A DNA stretch of 64,000 nucleotides from Crocodylus rhombifer (lineage: Eukaryota; Chordata; Crocodylia; Crocodylidae): the NCBI GenBank assembly GCA_038503035.1, contig JAVSML010024355.1, positions 298,272 through 362,271 on the forward strand. The letters run 5' to 3'. Below the pieces are notes generated by a model. That model did no database searches and was not told the origin of the DNA. It saw nothing but the letters and a program-made list of their open reading frames with translations. The position numbers were made by a program, and so were the translations under genes. Below are positions 44,298-55,904 of the stretch, piece by piece; the stretch's first letter is position 1; each line of letters begins with the position of its first letter.

Positions 44298-45314
44298 TAG
44301 AGGTGCACTGATACATTGGTCTAATATTGGATCAGCACTGATATAAAGAAAATTGTCTGTATCAGAATTTTTTTTTTGCCTGATGTGGCTGATAGTGTGG
44401 CTGATAAATGCTGTATGCATGCACACAGCCACAGCACAGCACATAAGCAGCAAGGAACGCAGCCCAGCAGCTTGGAGAGCTGTGGTAAGCTGCTAAGTCT
44501 TTTGTGGTGGAAGGGGAAGGGGAAAGGAAGGGGCATAGTGGAGCAGCAGATTGAGGCCCCTGCGGTGAGGAAGGCTGTGGGGTTGGGGCACGGTGGAGGG
44601 TGGAGCCGTGAGTGGCTCATTCGGGAAGCATGGTGGGGGGCAGCGTCCACCATTGCATGCACCCCAAGAGAGCACAGGGGGCATGTGCCCCCCAGACCTG
44701 CATGGGGCAGGGCAGGCTGCCTCTGTGGGCTGGGGCTGTGCTGGGCTCTTCTCAGCAGGGGCTGGGTTTGGCTGCACTTGGGGTGGGGCGGGTGGTGGAG
44801 GGGCTACAGTGAATTTTGGGGTGGCTGTAGCCCTCCCTGTAACTTCCAGCCCAGTGCCATTGCTGCCTGTCCCAAGCGCAGTCTAGCCCAACCTGCACTG
44901 GGAAGAGTCCAATGTAGCCCTGGCTCCAGCCTGCAGTGGCAGCCTCCCCCACCCCTCCATGCAGATCTGGGGGCACATGCCTCCCATGCCCTTCCAGGAT
45001 GCACTTAGCAGTGGGAGCCATCCCCCACCCCCGTGCCTCCCAGATGAGCTGCGGCTCCATTGCACACCCTGCCATAGCCGGGCAGTGCCTGCTCCTGCCT
45101 CAGCCCAACCCCAGTCTCACTGCAGGGACCTCAGTCTGCTCCCCCACTCCCCTTCCCTTCCTCCTTGCCTTCCACCAAAACAGACTTATGAGCTGAACAC
45201 TGCTCTTCAAGCTGCTGGGCTGCATATTGGAAATCAATTCAGTATCAGCCAATACGCCTCCTTAAAAACTGGCTATTGGTATTGGCCCCAAAAATCTCTA
45301 TTGGTGCACACCTA
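44298..45314. mobile_element. Non-autonomous hAT element with foldback interior
   Basis: A 1,017-bp element with a perfect 8-bp target duplication GTAATATT at 44290-44297 and 45315-45322. The ends TAGAGGTGCACTGATA and the reverse complement of the right end (TAGGTGTGCACCAATA) are hAT-type terminal inverted repeats. The interior is GC-rich and contains long imperfect inverted repeats: the region 44635-44720 pairs with 44935-45025, both carrying GGGGGCATGTGCCCCC-like cores. No transposase. The 210-codon frame across it (44376-45008) is low-information sequence. Confidence 0.88.
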
Positions 45315-45322
45315 GTAATATT

Positions 45323-45500
45323 GTAATGTGAACTGCAATGCCCAGAGGCCTCCAGAGGATAGGAGGAAGCAGTTGTAGTGTGAACTATAATTCCCAGAAG
45401 CCCCCAGAGGACTGGAGCAATGAACTGCAATATGCACACAACTCCCAAAAGGTGGCAGGGGGCAGTAGGAAGCAGAAGGAGCAGCATCAGGGTGTAGGTT
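45323..45500. repeat. Two imperfect direct repeats
   Basis: GTGAACTGCAATGCCCAGAGGCC at about 45329 and GTGAACTATAATTCCCAGAAGCC at about 45389 (quoted lengths are compared, not identical) are followed by CCAGAGGA in both. Possibly part of an unrecognised repeat. Confidence 0.45.
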
Positions 45501-45788
45501 GCGTGGCACTGAGGGAGATGCGTGACCAGAGTTAGGATGAGTGGCAGAGCTAGGACTGTGAGCTCCAGCAGTGGGTCTCAGATGTGGAGTTTAGTAGCAA
45601 TTAAGCATTTTATGAACCAGAGACTAGTTTGGAGTCCTCTGAAGTTGTGGCAGTGTTTAAGGTCTGCAAATGTATATATCCCGGTGTTATTGTTTTCTCG
45701 TGGTTACTTGTTCATGGGTGATTTCACCACAGTGCCCCTTTTTGCTTCCTGTTACCCAGATGCTAAATGTATGTAATCAGGACTCACA

Positions 45789-45911
45789 GTAGAGATATCT
45801 TTTATTAGACCAAAAAGATTTTTGCAAAAAAAAAATATTCTATTGCAAGCTTTTGGGCAAGAAATGTTTTTGCAAAAATCTTGTTTGTCTAATAAAAGAT
45901 ATCATCTCTAC
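45789..45911. repeat. Long inverted repeat (hairpin MITE-like)
   Basis: Arm 45789-45830 and arm 45867-45911 are near-perfect reverse complements: GTAGAGAT, then ATCTTTTATTAGAC, then GATTTTTGCAAAAA in both. They differ by a small indel and a few substitutions. The spacer is about 36 bases. Confidence 0.88.
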
Positions 45912-46189
45912 TACAAGTCCTGATTGCCTTTTTCTCTAGAACACAGCTACAACCTGGAAACCTGTACTTTAATGTTAATGTTTATTTACCTGTGTCTTCC
46001 CCACTCTCCTTAGCCCCCTGGCTTGTGACCCTAATCCTCAGCATCCCTATATAGAAGTGGGAACTCCTCTTGCTGGCTTCGTTTGCCAGTTCCTGGGGTT
46101 GCAGGGTTTGGTATCTAATCATGCCATGGATTGACTGTTTGGCCAAGTGCCCTCATGTGGCTGGGAGCCCTATCAACTGAGGGGTTCCC

Positions 46190-46470
46190 TGCTTTGGGGG
46201 GAGGGGGGCACCATCCACTACCAGACCCATAACTGACAAAGCTAACAGTGGTGACAGTGTTGTCAGCTGTGGGGCTTGCAGTAGGGAGAATGCTGGCCCC
46301 TGCAAGCCACACTAGCTCCAGGGCTCGCAGCAGGGGCAGCATCATCTGTTGTGGGGCTCGCAGAGGGGGAAGTGGGGAGAAAGCCGCTGCTGCAGCAAGT
46401 CTCATGCTTCCAGCAGTGGCAACGTTCCCTGCACTGCCCCTGCTGCGATTCCCAGCAGGAGGCATAATTA
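46190..46470. repeat. GC-rich block with recurring GGGGCTYGCAG
   Basis: TGTGGGGCTTGCAG, CCAGGGCTCGCAG and TGTGGGGCTCGCAG recur at about 46270, 46318 and 46351, each followed by a purine-rich run. The family is unknown. Confidence 0.4.
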
Positions 46471-49400
46471 TGTGGACTGTATGTTAGATCACATTGCACC
46501 TTTATCTGCACATATAGAGTGGGGTTTGGAAGACCAGAATCGTAAAATGGATAGGTAGCTGTAATAATTGAAATAATTCTGAATTTAAGTGACAATTTCA
46601 GCAACTGCCTTTGTATTTTGATAGTCTTTAGGTAACCTATCTCATCCTTACGAATTATTTAATATAATGTAATAATGTTACTACAGATGGAGGACTTAAA
46701 AGACAGGTTCACTAAACATATAATCTCAGAAATTAGATAACAGTTTGACACACATTTGTTAATAATAACTGACACAGGGCATTGATCACCAACACCTATA
46801 AAAGTAGCAATAATAAAAAAAGAATGCAAAGTTTTCCCCCTTCGCCTCCCAGATTATTCCTTCCTTCAGTCCTGTAAGAGAGGCACAGGAAACAGAGTAG
46901 GAATTCCCATCACTGGTGGTGAACAGAAGGTTTCACATTAATAAAATAGATGATTTCCTTAGTCTGAGCACCTCAAAGGGGCATAAATTTCAAATAACAT
47001 CAAAGCAAAAGAAAAGTTTTAAAGCAGCCTTCCAAAGAGGCTGCTGGGGTTTCCTTGGTTGATTTCCATTTTTAAAGAGTCACAGTAATTTGTTACTTTC
47101 TTTCCCAAAACAATTCCATATGTCTTTGGATTATTTAAGATTGTTTAGTTTTTTGTTGTCATGGATTTTACAGAAACAATATCGCAATTATTTAAAGTGG
47201 GGAAATGGAGTTAGACAGACAGCGTCTGAAGTTATAGATTGCCTGGATGATCTCATAGACCAAAACTTTGCAAACTTACCCTGTGTTCTCCAGGGTTAGA
47301 TAACAAAATTCCAGATAAAATGACAAGCAGGTGACCTAAGTATAAGTAAGTATAGATCTGATATTATAGAAATGTGGCTGCTTATTTATTACTTGAGAGA
47401 AAGAACTGATTTTTATGAGACAAAACACACAATGATGGAGCAAAAAACAACTGTGAGCTACCTAGGCCCAAATTTGAGTTGAGCCTGAGTAAACATTAAC
47501 TGGGTGGAATTCAGTCTGATAAAAGTATCAAAGTAGTGTATGTTTAAAAGATTAAAAGTTATTCACAAATTAGTTTTCTAATTTAGGGCATGGCAATTGC
47601 TTTTGTGAGAGATGGCACAGGTGAAATATGTGCCAATTGAGGCACAATTGAGGCACAAGTTTTTTAAGAAAATGGTTTCTGCTGAGCATTGGCTTTTATC
47701 CATTACTGAAGCTAGCATTAGTGTTTTTAGAATGGCTCTCAGACACACACTGTTTTTCTTATTTATGGAAGAACACCTCTACCAAGTTAACCTGGTAGAC
47801 TTTGAAAGGCAGTGGTACTTTCCACACTGATCTGAAACCTGAAGAGTGACCATTGTAAGAGTACTGTGCTGAGCTGATTGCATCCAGAATACTTGGCTCC
47901 ACTTCGACCCAAAGCCACAAAGGTGATCCCTCAAGTGGTTTACATGAAAAATGATCCCCATAAAAGTTGACTATGTAAGAGTTCTCTCTTTAGCCAACAT
48001 TAAGACTGGAAATGTGATGCAAAGGACTTGGATCATCAACCGTACTAGTCCTGTAACCAGCCAAGAGATCTCACCTGTGCCACAAGCTCAGTTCACTGCC
48101 TGGTTCAAGTAACCAGTGACTACATTAAATAAAGATGCTAAGAAACAAAGCAGAAGCTTCCACCTTTTTTTTCTTTTTCATTTTAGGGTAGGATGCCTCC
48201 TTATTTGATGTGTGTGTGTTCACAGAGAAACAGTTCTACGAAAAGTTTCTTAACAATAAACACAAAACACCCAAGTCTGTCATGTATAGTTAGTTATAAA
48301 AGGATATTATTTTCTTTTGCTTAATAATCTTAGTAACATAACATTATGTGAATACCTTATAAATAAATCAAGAAGGAATTACCACCAATGGTGGGTGATT
48401 CTCATTAGCAAGGTCCAAGAGCAGAATGGACATTCATGTCATTTACTGGTGGGGTGGTTGCAAAATGTTGGCTGGAACACTCCAACCAAGCTTGAAAGAG
48501 GAACTGGTTCTCCTTAAACTTTCCTCACATAAGAGTTAACACAAAGTAATTGCTCTTGTGTCAACCTTATAATTTGATTGGATCAGCTGATGTATTAATT
48601 TGTTGATTTGATGTTTTGTACAAATTGATGTATTGACTTACTCCTGATTGTGATTTTGTTTTGTGACTTTAGTTTGATGATTGTATTGTTCCATCTTTAA
48701 TTAGCTCTCCTGAAACAACAGTAGCGAGAGGTTTGCTTGTATTCTATTTGCTTGACTAGTTGTTAAATATATTTAATAAAACACACTTTGAATGGGTTTA
48801 TTCCACCTAATTTGCAAGACAGCCCATGTAACCCTGAAGACAACCGTAAGTTAAATAGAACACATGTAAGCCATGTGGTTGTGCTTCCAAATAAATACTT
48901 ATAGCCTAACAGGATGGTAGAAAATTTAAAGCAAAGCTATTAAAATATTGTCTTGGTAAATGATTAAACTAAAACTCTCAAGGTTAATATAGTGCCTTTT
49001 AAAATCTCCTTACCAAATGCAAAGCAAACCTTAGGCAATCATTGCCTAACTAAACAAAAAATGTTTACATCTCAGCTTTGGAAACATATGCTGTTAATTT
49101 TAGATTTGCAGTTGCCATGTGAGCTGAGTATAACTTTTAAAACAAAACACAGAAAATGACACGTTTCTCATCATAGGTGTGAAGAGTGCATTTGATGTAA
49201 TGGCTTAGGTATCTACACAAGCTAAGCTTTGGCACAGTCAAACTGCAGCCTATTATTGTATAATAAAATACATTTGTTGAGGTAAAATATATTTGTTGAG
49301 GTATGCCATAGGCTTGGATAAAAATTCTGGACTCAATGGATATTGCTAAGGCTTTCACACATTAAAGGAGTTACAGCTTCTCTTTCAAATTTGACTTTTC

Positions 49401-49670
49401 CCATTGCCTCTTTCTGTGTTGATTGTATAAACTGCATTCTCCACCATTACTACTGCAGTTCCAGAGCTCTTGGTGTAACCAAGAAAAGTGGCTGGAAAGT
49501 CTATTCAATGATGTATTTGACTGTGCAAGCTGATGCCCCACTGCCGGACTATACACTGTGGTACACAATGCCACAACAGAACTCAGCTGTTAGGTAGACA
49601 AGGAGTGCAAGATTCATTTGGAGGTTTCAGAAACCCTTTTCCCTTCAGGATCTCTTTCCCCGCACTGCAC
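46471..49670. other. AFF3 intron, nothing recognised
   Basis: AT-rich. None of the short frames (for example 47612-47830 or 49343-49597) has a domain or splice context. Confidence 0.45.
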
Positions 49671-50002
49671 AATGGCAACATGTAGGGGGTGCATGCGCAC
49701 CCCCTGAGGGTGCCGGTGTATGCCCTGACTGGCTGCACTCCCTGGTTAGGTGACAGGCAGAGGGGGCAGCTGGGAATGCTGGTGGCCCTCTTGCAAGTGC
49801 CAGCCGGAAAGTAGGAGTGATGGATGTAGGCCGTGGCCGCTTCCGGAATCACCACAGCCACTTCCAGGAGAGTCATGGCTGCTTTCAGGAGCAGTGTGGC
49901 TGCTCACCGGTTGGTGAGTTTTGCAGCAGGGGGACTCCCCCCCCCAGTGACTGGGGGGGGGGGCATGTGCCCCCCTGACTAAGGTGCCACTAGTTGCCCA
50001 TG
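49671..50002. repeat. GC-rich MITE-like element
   Basis: The left end AATGGCAACATGTAGGGGGT and the reverse complement of the right end (CATGGGCAACTAGTGGCACC) are imperfect inverted repeats. Internal hairpins include GGGGGTGCATGCGCACCCCC. Same general design as the insert at 50517-50950. No clear target duplication. Confidence 0.5.
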
Positions 50003-50336
50003 GTTTCCAGTGTGAGCAGACCTCTACACTGCTAAATGGAGCATTGTGATGGGAATGGCTTTGAAGCTGAAGTGACAAATTACTGCTATATGGATGTATC
50101 CAGATCTGCTGCTTCTCCACAAAACAGTGTGATACCACTATAAGGCCACAGGGTAACTTCTGTTTTGGTATTCTATTCTCTAAGACATGAGAGACCTATG
50201 TATATGAAGCAGGATCTCGGAGTTCAAACTTTCAGTTTGGTCTTGAAAACAGAAATTTGCATTAACTACTGGAATTACGAGGATAAGTCTTCCATTGTCT
50301 CAGCAGGCACTGAACTGGAGTTTAATTAGGAACTAG

Positions 50337-51155
50337 GGGTGCCTATACATGAGCAGGGAGGTTGCTCTGATTGCACTGTGATTCCAGAGAATCAGAGCAG
50401 ACTTGATTAATCAAGTTAGGAACTTAGGAACTAGGGTGCTCGATTAATTGAGTCTGCTGGAGCATGGCAATTACTGTGCTCCAGCAGCCTCCTGCATCTT
50501 GTGTATCAGCATCCCTGCCATAGGCAACTTGTAGAGGAGACATGGGGGGGCACATATTCCCCCTGAGATTGGCCACCAGCCATGCCACCGCTAGCTTCTG
50601 TAGGTGGTTGCCACTTGCCACAACACCACCAATGCTGCCGCCCACAAATTGTGCACCCCCCCAGTCTTGGGAGGCACCAGTCATGCATGATGTGTGCACC
50701 TGGCAGCTGGGGGGGGGCGTGGTGGTGGCAGGAGTGTGGCGATGGGAGCACAGCGGCAGTAAGAGGGAGTTTCTGCAGACACCACTGGTGGTGTTGGTGG
50801 GGGGGGGGAGGGCAGCAAGTGTTGACTGCCCACAGGCACCACCAACAATGTTGGTGATGCCTTTTTGTACTGCGTGCACCGCCATGATCAGGGGGTGCAC
50901 GTGCACCCGCATGCACCTCCTATGCATTGCCCTTGGCACCAGTCATTCATGATCCCCACACTTCAAAATGGCAGCAGAGGCACTTTATCTAAAGCTTGTT
51001 TGAGGAACTTTAGATAAAGTGCCCCCACTGCCAATTTGAAGCACCAGGATGCTGATAAACAAGACGCTAAGGGCACTTTAATTAGAGTGGCTCTTAGAGC
51101 CACTCTAATTAAAGCACCTCCCTCCCCCATTCCCAGAGCACCTGTATAAATGTCC
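50337..51155. mobile_element. Foldback MITE, copy 2, interrupted
   Basis: Same family and orientation as 17809-18127. The shared sequence runs from GGGTGCCTATACATGAGC to about 50516 and resumes at about 50951 (CCCCACACTTCAAAATGGC) through to TGTATAAATGTCC. About 430 bp inside is a different element. Contains GAGTGGCTCTTAGAGCCACTC, a perfect 10-bp arm hairpin. Confidence 0.72.
50517..50950. mobile_element. GC-rich element nested in the MITE
   Basis: Absent from the equivalent place in copy 1. The ends CATAGGCAACTTGTAGAGGAG and the reverse complement of the right part (AAGGGCAATGCATAGGAGG, then TGCATG) are imperfect inverted repeats, similar to 49671-50002. A GGGGGTGCACGTGCACCC hairpin lies near the right end. 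The frames of about 136 codons on both strands are by-products. Confidence 0.6.
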
Positions 51156-52264
51156 TAAAAGCCCATGTTTTATATAGTGATGCAAATTGACCTGTTGCCA
51201 GCACCTTAAAAACTCATTATGTACCTTCATCGAAGAGTACAAGGGTTCCAGGGAAGTCACACTTAGAGCATGGTAGGGAGTGGTAGACAGCAGTGTTGTG
51301 AAAACATGCCCTGCCCACTTGCTCTTGCTCTGAATCTCCCAGATGCTGAAAAAAATGCTGCACCCATCAATTTCAAAAAAGCATTTAGGTTTTCTAACCT
51401 CTTTAACTATTCTTTTAACCTCTTTAACTATTCTTTAAGGTTTCAAAACTGACTTCACCACCTCCCCCACCTTCTAATTTAAATGAAGGACCTGCACCAG
51501 ACTTCCTTTCTACAGCAGGGATGCTAGGGGCAATCCTGGGGACAATGTGACAAGTCTACTTCTTCTGAGACTGATGCTATACCATAGCTCTATTTTCTCT
51601 TAGAACCCTACATGATGACCCCAATGACACTTCTGTACACTGCATGTCCTTCTGTTCAAATGAGGAAATTGCACAACTAAAGTTTGAAATTGGCAAAGTG
51701 AGTTTTCCCATCACTGATCTAAGCACACTGGGGACTACAAAATTGCTTGTTCACTGAGCATTATTTTAATATCACTGTGAGCTAATTTTTAGAACAGGAA
51801 AAATCCTATACCATTACAGAAATGAATTCAATTGACTTAGAAACCGGAAATTGACAAGAAAATATAGCAACTTGAAAGAAAAAAAAAATTACAGCATCCT
51901 GATGCCCTGGTTTTGTCTGGTGCAATGGTGTTTAACTAGATCTCTGTGAGACTTTAAACAGCCAAATCTCTAGGGCAAAGTTTGAAAAGTCCATTTGTCT
52001 CATAATTTTAGAAAAAGGCTGCTAATTCTTGCAGGTTTATTTCTGTTTGTTCTTTTGGAAGCAATTTTAGCCTGGCCAGAGTTCGCTCCTCCCTGCCAAG
52101 TGCCCCTTTATTGCAGGAAAATAATCCCAGTGTCTATTTTCTGAAGTGTAACACTGAAGATACAAATATTTATGAACTCTCTTTAATGCCACATTTTCTC
52201 TGTTCAGTATCATAGCAACTTAGTTTTGGGAAAAGGACCGTAACTTCAAGGAAGTTGCTTCAGG
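51156..52264. other. AFF3 intron, nothing recognised
   Basis: Contains a short exact duplication, TTTAACCTCTTTAACTATTC with CCTCTTTAACTATTC, near 51395-51435. No gene. Confidence 0.5.
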
Positions 52265-53656
52265 AAATAACTGCGAGAGGAGTACTGTGTCCAGTTTTGG
52301 GCCCTCTACTAAAGAAAGGATGTGCACAAATTGGAGAGAGTTCAGCGAAGGGCAACAAAAATGGTTAGGTGGCTGAGGCACATGACCAAGCTTCCCTCTA
52401 AGGTGCGCACATGTGCAGCTCTGCACAACTAAAAGTGTGGCCACGAACAGCCTTTTCAAGGCCATGCACCAGAAGAGGCTGGTGTGGGAGCCTGGTGTGG
52501 GCTCTGCTGGCTCTGGGGAAGTGCTCCACTCCCCTGCATCAGGGCTGGGGAGTGGAGCACCTCCCTGGAGCCAGCAGAGCCCATGCCAGCCCCCGGCCCC
52601 AGCCTCCATCCCTGCCTTGCCTCACCTCTGGAAGGAGCCACTGCCTGCCCCGAGTGAGGCTCTGCTGGCTTCAGGACACTGCTCCGCTCCCCTGCATCGC
52701 CTTGGGGAGTGAGAAGACACACGGCATCGGGGCTGGGGAGTGGAGCAGTGTCCCAGAGCCTGCAGAGCCTCACTGGGGCAGGCAGCAGCTCCTCCCTGAG
52801 GTGAGGCAAGGCTGGGACGGAGGCTGGGGCAGGGGGCTGGTGCGGGGATGGAGGCTGGGGTAGGGGGGCTGGTGTGGGCTCCGCCGGCTCTGGGGAAGTG
52901 CTCCACTCCCTGGCCCTGATGGAGGGGAGAAGAGCACTTCCCTGGAGCCAGGGAGCCTGCGCCAGGCTCCAGCTCCAGCCCCAGGCCCTGGCCCCAGCCT
53001 CCAGCCACTGGCTCCAGCCCCTGGCTCCCGGCTTCTGGCTCCAGCCTCCGGCCCCTGCCCCCAGCATCCATCCCCAGCCCACAGCTCCAGCCTCCGGCCC
53101 CTGGTCCCAGCCCCCAGCCTCTGGCCCCCAGCCCTCTCCAGTAAGTGTCCCACGCTGGACTGAGGCGGTGCACTCATAGATCAAGGGGGTGCGCTCACGG
53201 ACCACTGCTCCTTAGAGGGAACATTGCACAAGACTTATGAGGACAGGCTGAGGGAACTAGGCTTATGTACTCTGAAGAAGAGAAGACAGAGAGGGGATTT
53301 AACAGGAGCCTTCAACTATCTGAAAGGAGATTCCAAGAGGATGGAGCTAGACTGTTTTCAGTGGTGGCACAGGACAGAACAAAGAACAGTTTCTCAACAG
53401 GTCTCAAGTTGCAGCAAGGGAAATTTAGTTTAGACATAAGAAAAAACTCTCTCACAAGTAGAGTAGTAAAGCACTGGAACAGATTACCCAGACAGGTTGT
53501 GGACCCTGTATCCTTGGAGGTTTTTAAGACCTGGGTAGAGAAAGCATTGTCTGGGATGATATAGTTGGGGCCATTCCTGCTTTGAGAAGGGGGTTGGGTG
53601 AGATGACCTCGTGAGGTCCCTTCTCTAATTTTCTATGATTCTATGATTTTGTGATT
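52265..53656 (+). mobile_element. CR1 LINE 3' fragment, interrupted by hAT-like element
   Basis: Plus-strand CR1 from the post-RT region (GAGTACTGTGTCCAGTTTTG near 52280) to the tail (TTCTATGATTCTATGATTTT, 53631-53650). It includes GTAAAGCACTGGAACAG and GATGACCTCGTGAGG. It is split by 52387-53226. The translation of 53265-53564 shows the CR1 C-terminus (VVKHWNRLPRQVV). Confidence 0.92.
52387..53226. mobile_element. hAT-like non-autonomous element with three hairpin modules
   Basis: An 840-bp insert in CR1. The ends CAAGCTTCCCTCTAAGG and the reverse complement of the right end CAATGTTCCCTCTAAGG form 17-bp inverted repeats. They are flanked by CACATGAC (52379-52386) and CACAAGAC (53227-53234), an 8-bp duplication with one mismatch. 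The interior is extremely GC-rich. Three consecutive hairpins are visible, the first with 36-bp arms at 52499-52534 and 52547-52582. The right part (52960-53140) is a degenerate CCAGCCYCTGGCTCC-type minisatellite. The 249-codon antisense frame is a by-product. Confidence 0.85.
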
Positions 53657-55904
53657 ATCAGGACAGAAGAGTAGTAGTCAGGAGCTGAATGGAAAAGATC
53701 CATGCGGTACATGCATTAATTTGCCTAATTAAATGCATGATTGTTTGCCCCGTGCACATCTTCATGGTCCAAAGTCTTCAGGGTGGGTGGTGGTCTTGGT
53801 TAACCTACCTCTGTTGACCTGGATTAATTTCTGCACAATTTAATGGAAAATGAATGGAGACTTCTCCACACAGCAAAATGCACCCTATCCAGCACAACTA
53901 GCTACGCAAACATTGTGCAATATGCAAAAGGAGAAGTTTATCAGTGCAGGCTAAGAGGCAGTGGCAGGGTTAAGTGGAGATGCTGGTTTGCACTAGGGCT
54001 GGATCCAATGTTATGTGTCATTCAATTGGACAGGTGCCAAAATTCACACAAAATCTGTAAATGAAGGGAGGAGGTGGGAGGGAAAGATGTCAGTTCATTC
54101 TTTGCAGGGCACACTGACCTTTCAGCAGCAGGTGGTAAGCTGACTAGGCTGTAAAACAGTTTAACTGTATACACTGAGCCAAGATAACTTGCCCCCACTG
54201 CCCTTACTGGAGTGCCACATCTGGGCAATTGGTAGCACTTGTTATAGTTGGATCATGTCAGGAAGGAAGGCTCCAGAAGGACAGCTGGAATCAGAATGGA
54301 TGTTGAGATACAGCAAGATGACATTTTAAGAAAGCACAAAAAAAATAGAAAAGAAAAAGAAACAGCAATGGATGGTCAAGAAACCAAATACCTCAGGAGG
54401 AAAAGATGAATACGGGGGAAGAAAAGGGAAAATAATAGGGTTGGAGAGCCAAAAATACAGAAGGCTGGACTGAGGCTAGCTTTGGTAACGGATCTGTTTC
54501 TGGTTCTCCCTCCATCATTCTCAAACAGACTGAATGAAAGTAGAAGGAAGGAGGGAAAGGAGGGAAAGGCCCCATGCAGCCCCATGATGGTCATGCTGGC
54601 TCCATGGAGGGCCAACATGACCATCAGCCTTTTCACTGCTGGAAATAGCCACCTTCTGAACTGCAAAAACAGTGAAGAACTTACAACGTATATTAGACAA
54701 ACTGAAACCAGGGCCAGGTCACAGACTCAGAAAAGCAGATTAAAGCATCTTTAAAAAGTAATTACAAAGAGTGTGATTTACTTGGCAGGTCCCAATGACT
54801 TTTCTGGAATTATCTTGACCTATTGGGTAAATCAGAACTAAGAGATTTTTTTTTAAACATTTTTTTTTTTTTACTTGACAGCCTGTTTGCCCATTTGGCA
54901 TGGTTATGCTCGACTCTGCCAATAAATAATAAAACAGGAGTGCAATTTGTGAATTATTTGCTGTTGTGTTTCCACAGAGAGAAGCCTGTTCTCCTCTGTG
55001 TGTGCATGAGGGAGGGAGGAGGGTGGGCGAAAGAGAGAGAGAGAGAGATTTTCATAATCATTAACAGAAGTTATGTTCAGTCATGAAGAATAGAACAGAC
55101 TTTTAGAATGGTTACAGAATTTTAGTACAAAAAAACTGTCATATGAAAAGTAAATTTCATTATATATAATACCTATACGTAATTTTTTTAATTATATATT
55201 TTTAGAAATGCCAAAATACAGAGAAACATATGAAAGATTGTGCATATTTGATTTAAACCATACATGGAGAATAAGAAAAAAGGTCTAATTTAAACTAATA
55301 AGTTCTATGCATTTCTTTCTATTAGTACCTTTTAAAAGTACAGTTTTCAATCTATAAAAAAAAAAATCTTGACCTAATAAATCTTTACCCAAAGTTTCAA
55401 ACCAGACCTAATTTTTACAGCTGAACTGGAAACATAAGAAGCCAAAGTCTGTAATAAGCTCTGGTACACCTTCACCGAAGCACAGGGAACTGTAAGAAAT
55501 AAATAAAGATATGTAGAAAGTGACCACTCTGTTTTTGGGAGGAATTCAGAATTTTGAAATGTTGGTTCATTCCAATTTGGGACAAAAAACTCCAAGTAAT
55601 TAAAAGGCATTTCACATAAACAAGCGTGCAAAATATTGTCCAGATTAGTGGTTACCTAACCGGGTTTGGATTCTTCCTTATTTGGGTGCTGGAGCTTATA
55701 AATGGGGCTGCACAGCCTTACAGACATTCAGTTGCAGAAATAGGTCTTGCAATCCAGAAATGGGGTCACAAGCCTGAAAGTGGTGTTAAGAGCAGAAAGA
55801 ATTTGGGAACCACTGGTTGGAAGGAAATTACTGTAAGACACATGCACAACCATAATCAAAGGGTAGTTATTAATGACTCACCCTCAGACAAGAAGGATAT
55901 ATAA
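53657..55904. other. AFF3 intron, with an AG microsatellite
   Basis: An AG dinucleotide run lies at 55031-55048. Nothing else is recognised. Confidence 0.5.

Noticed and set aside
44376..45008. 210-codon plus-strand reading frame
   Set aside because: Falls inside the foldback hAT. GC-rich DNA with few stops in all frames, no transposase features.
50506..50952. Pairs of 136-codon frames on both strands
   Set aside because: Located in the nested GC-rich MITE. His/Cys-rich appearance is due to CCACCA-type repeats, not zinc fingers.
52456..53205. 249-codon minus-strand reading frame
   Set aside because: It lies wholly inside the GC-rich minisatellite and hairpins of the hAT-like element. The translation is repetitive Pro/Gly/Ala/Ser with no domain.
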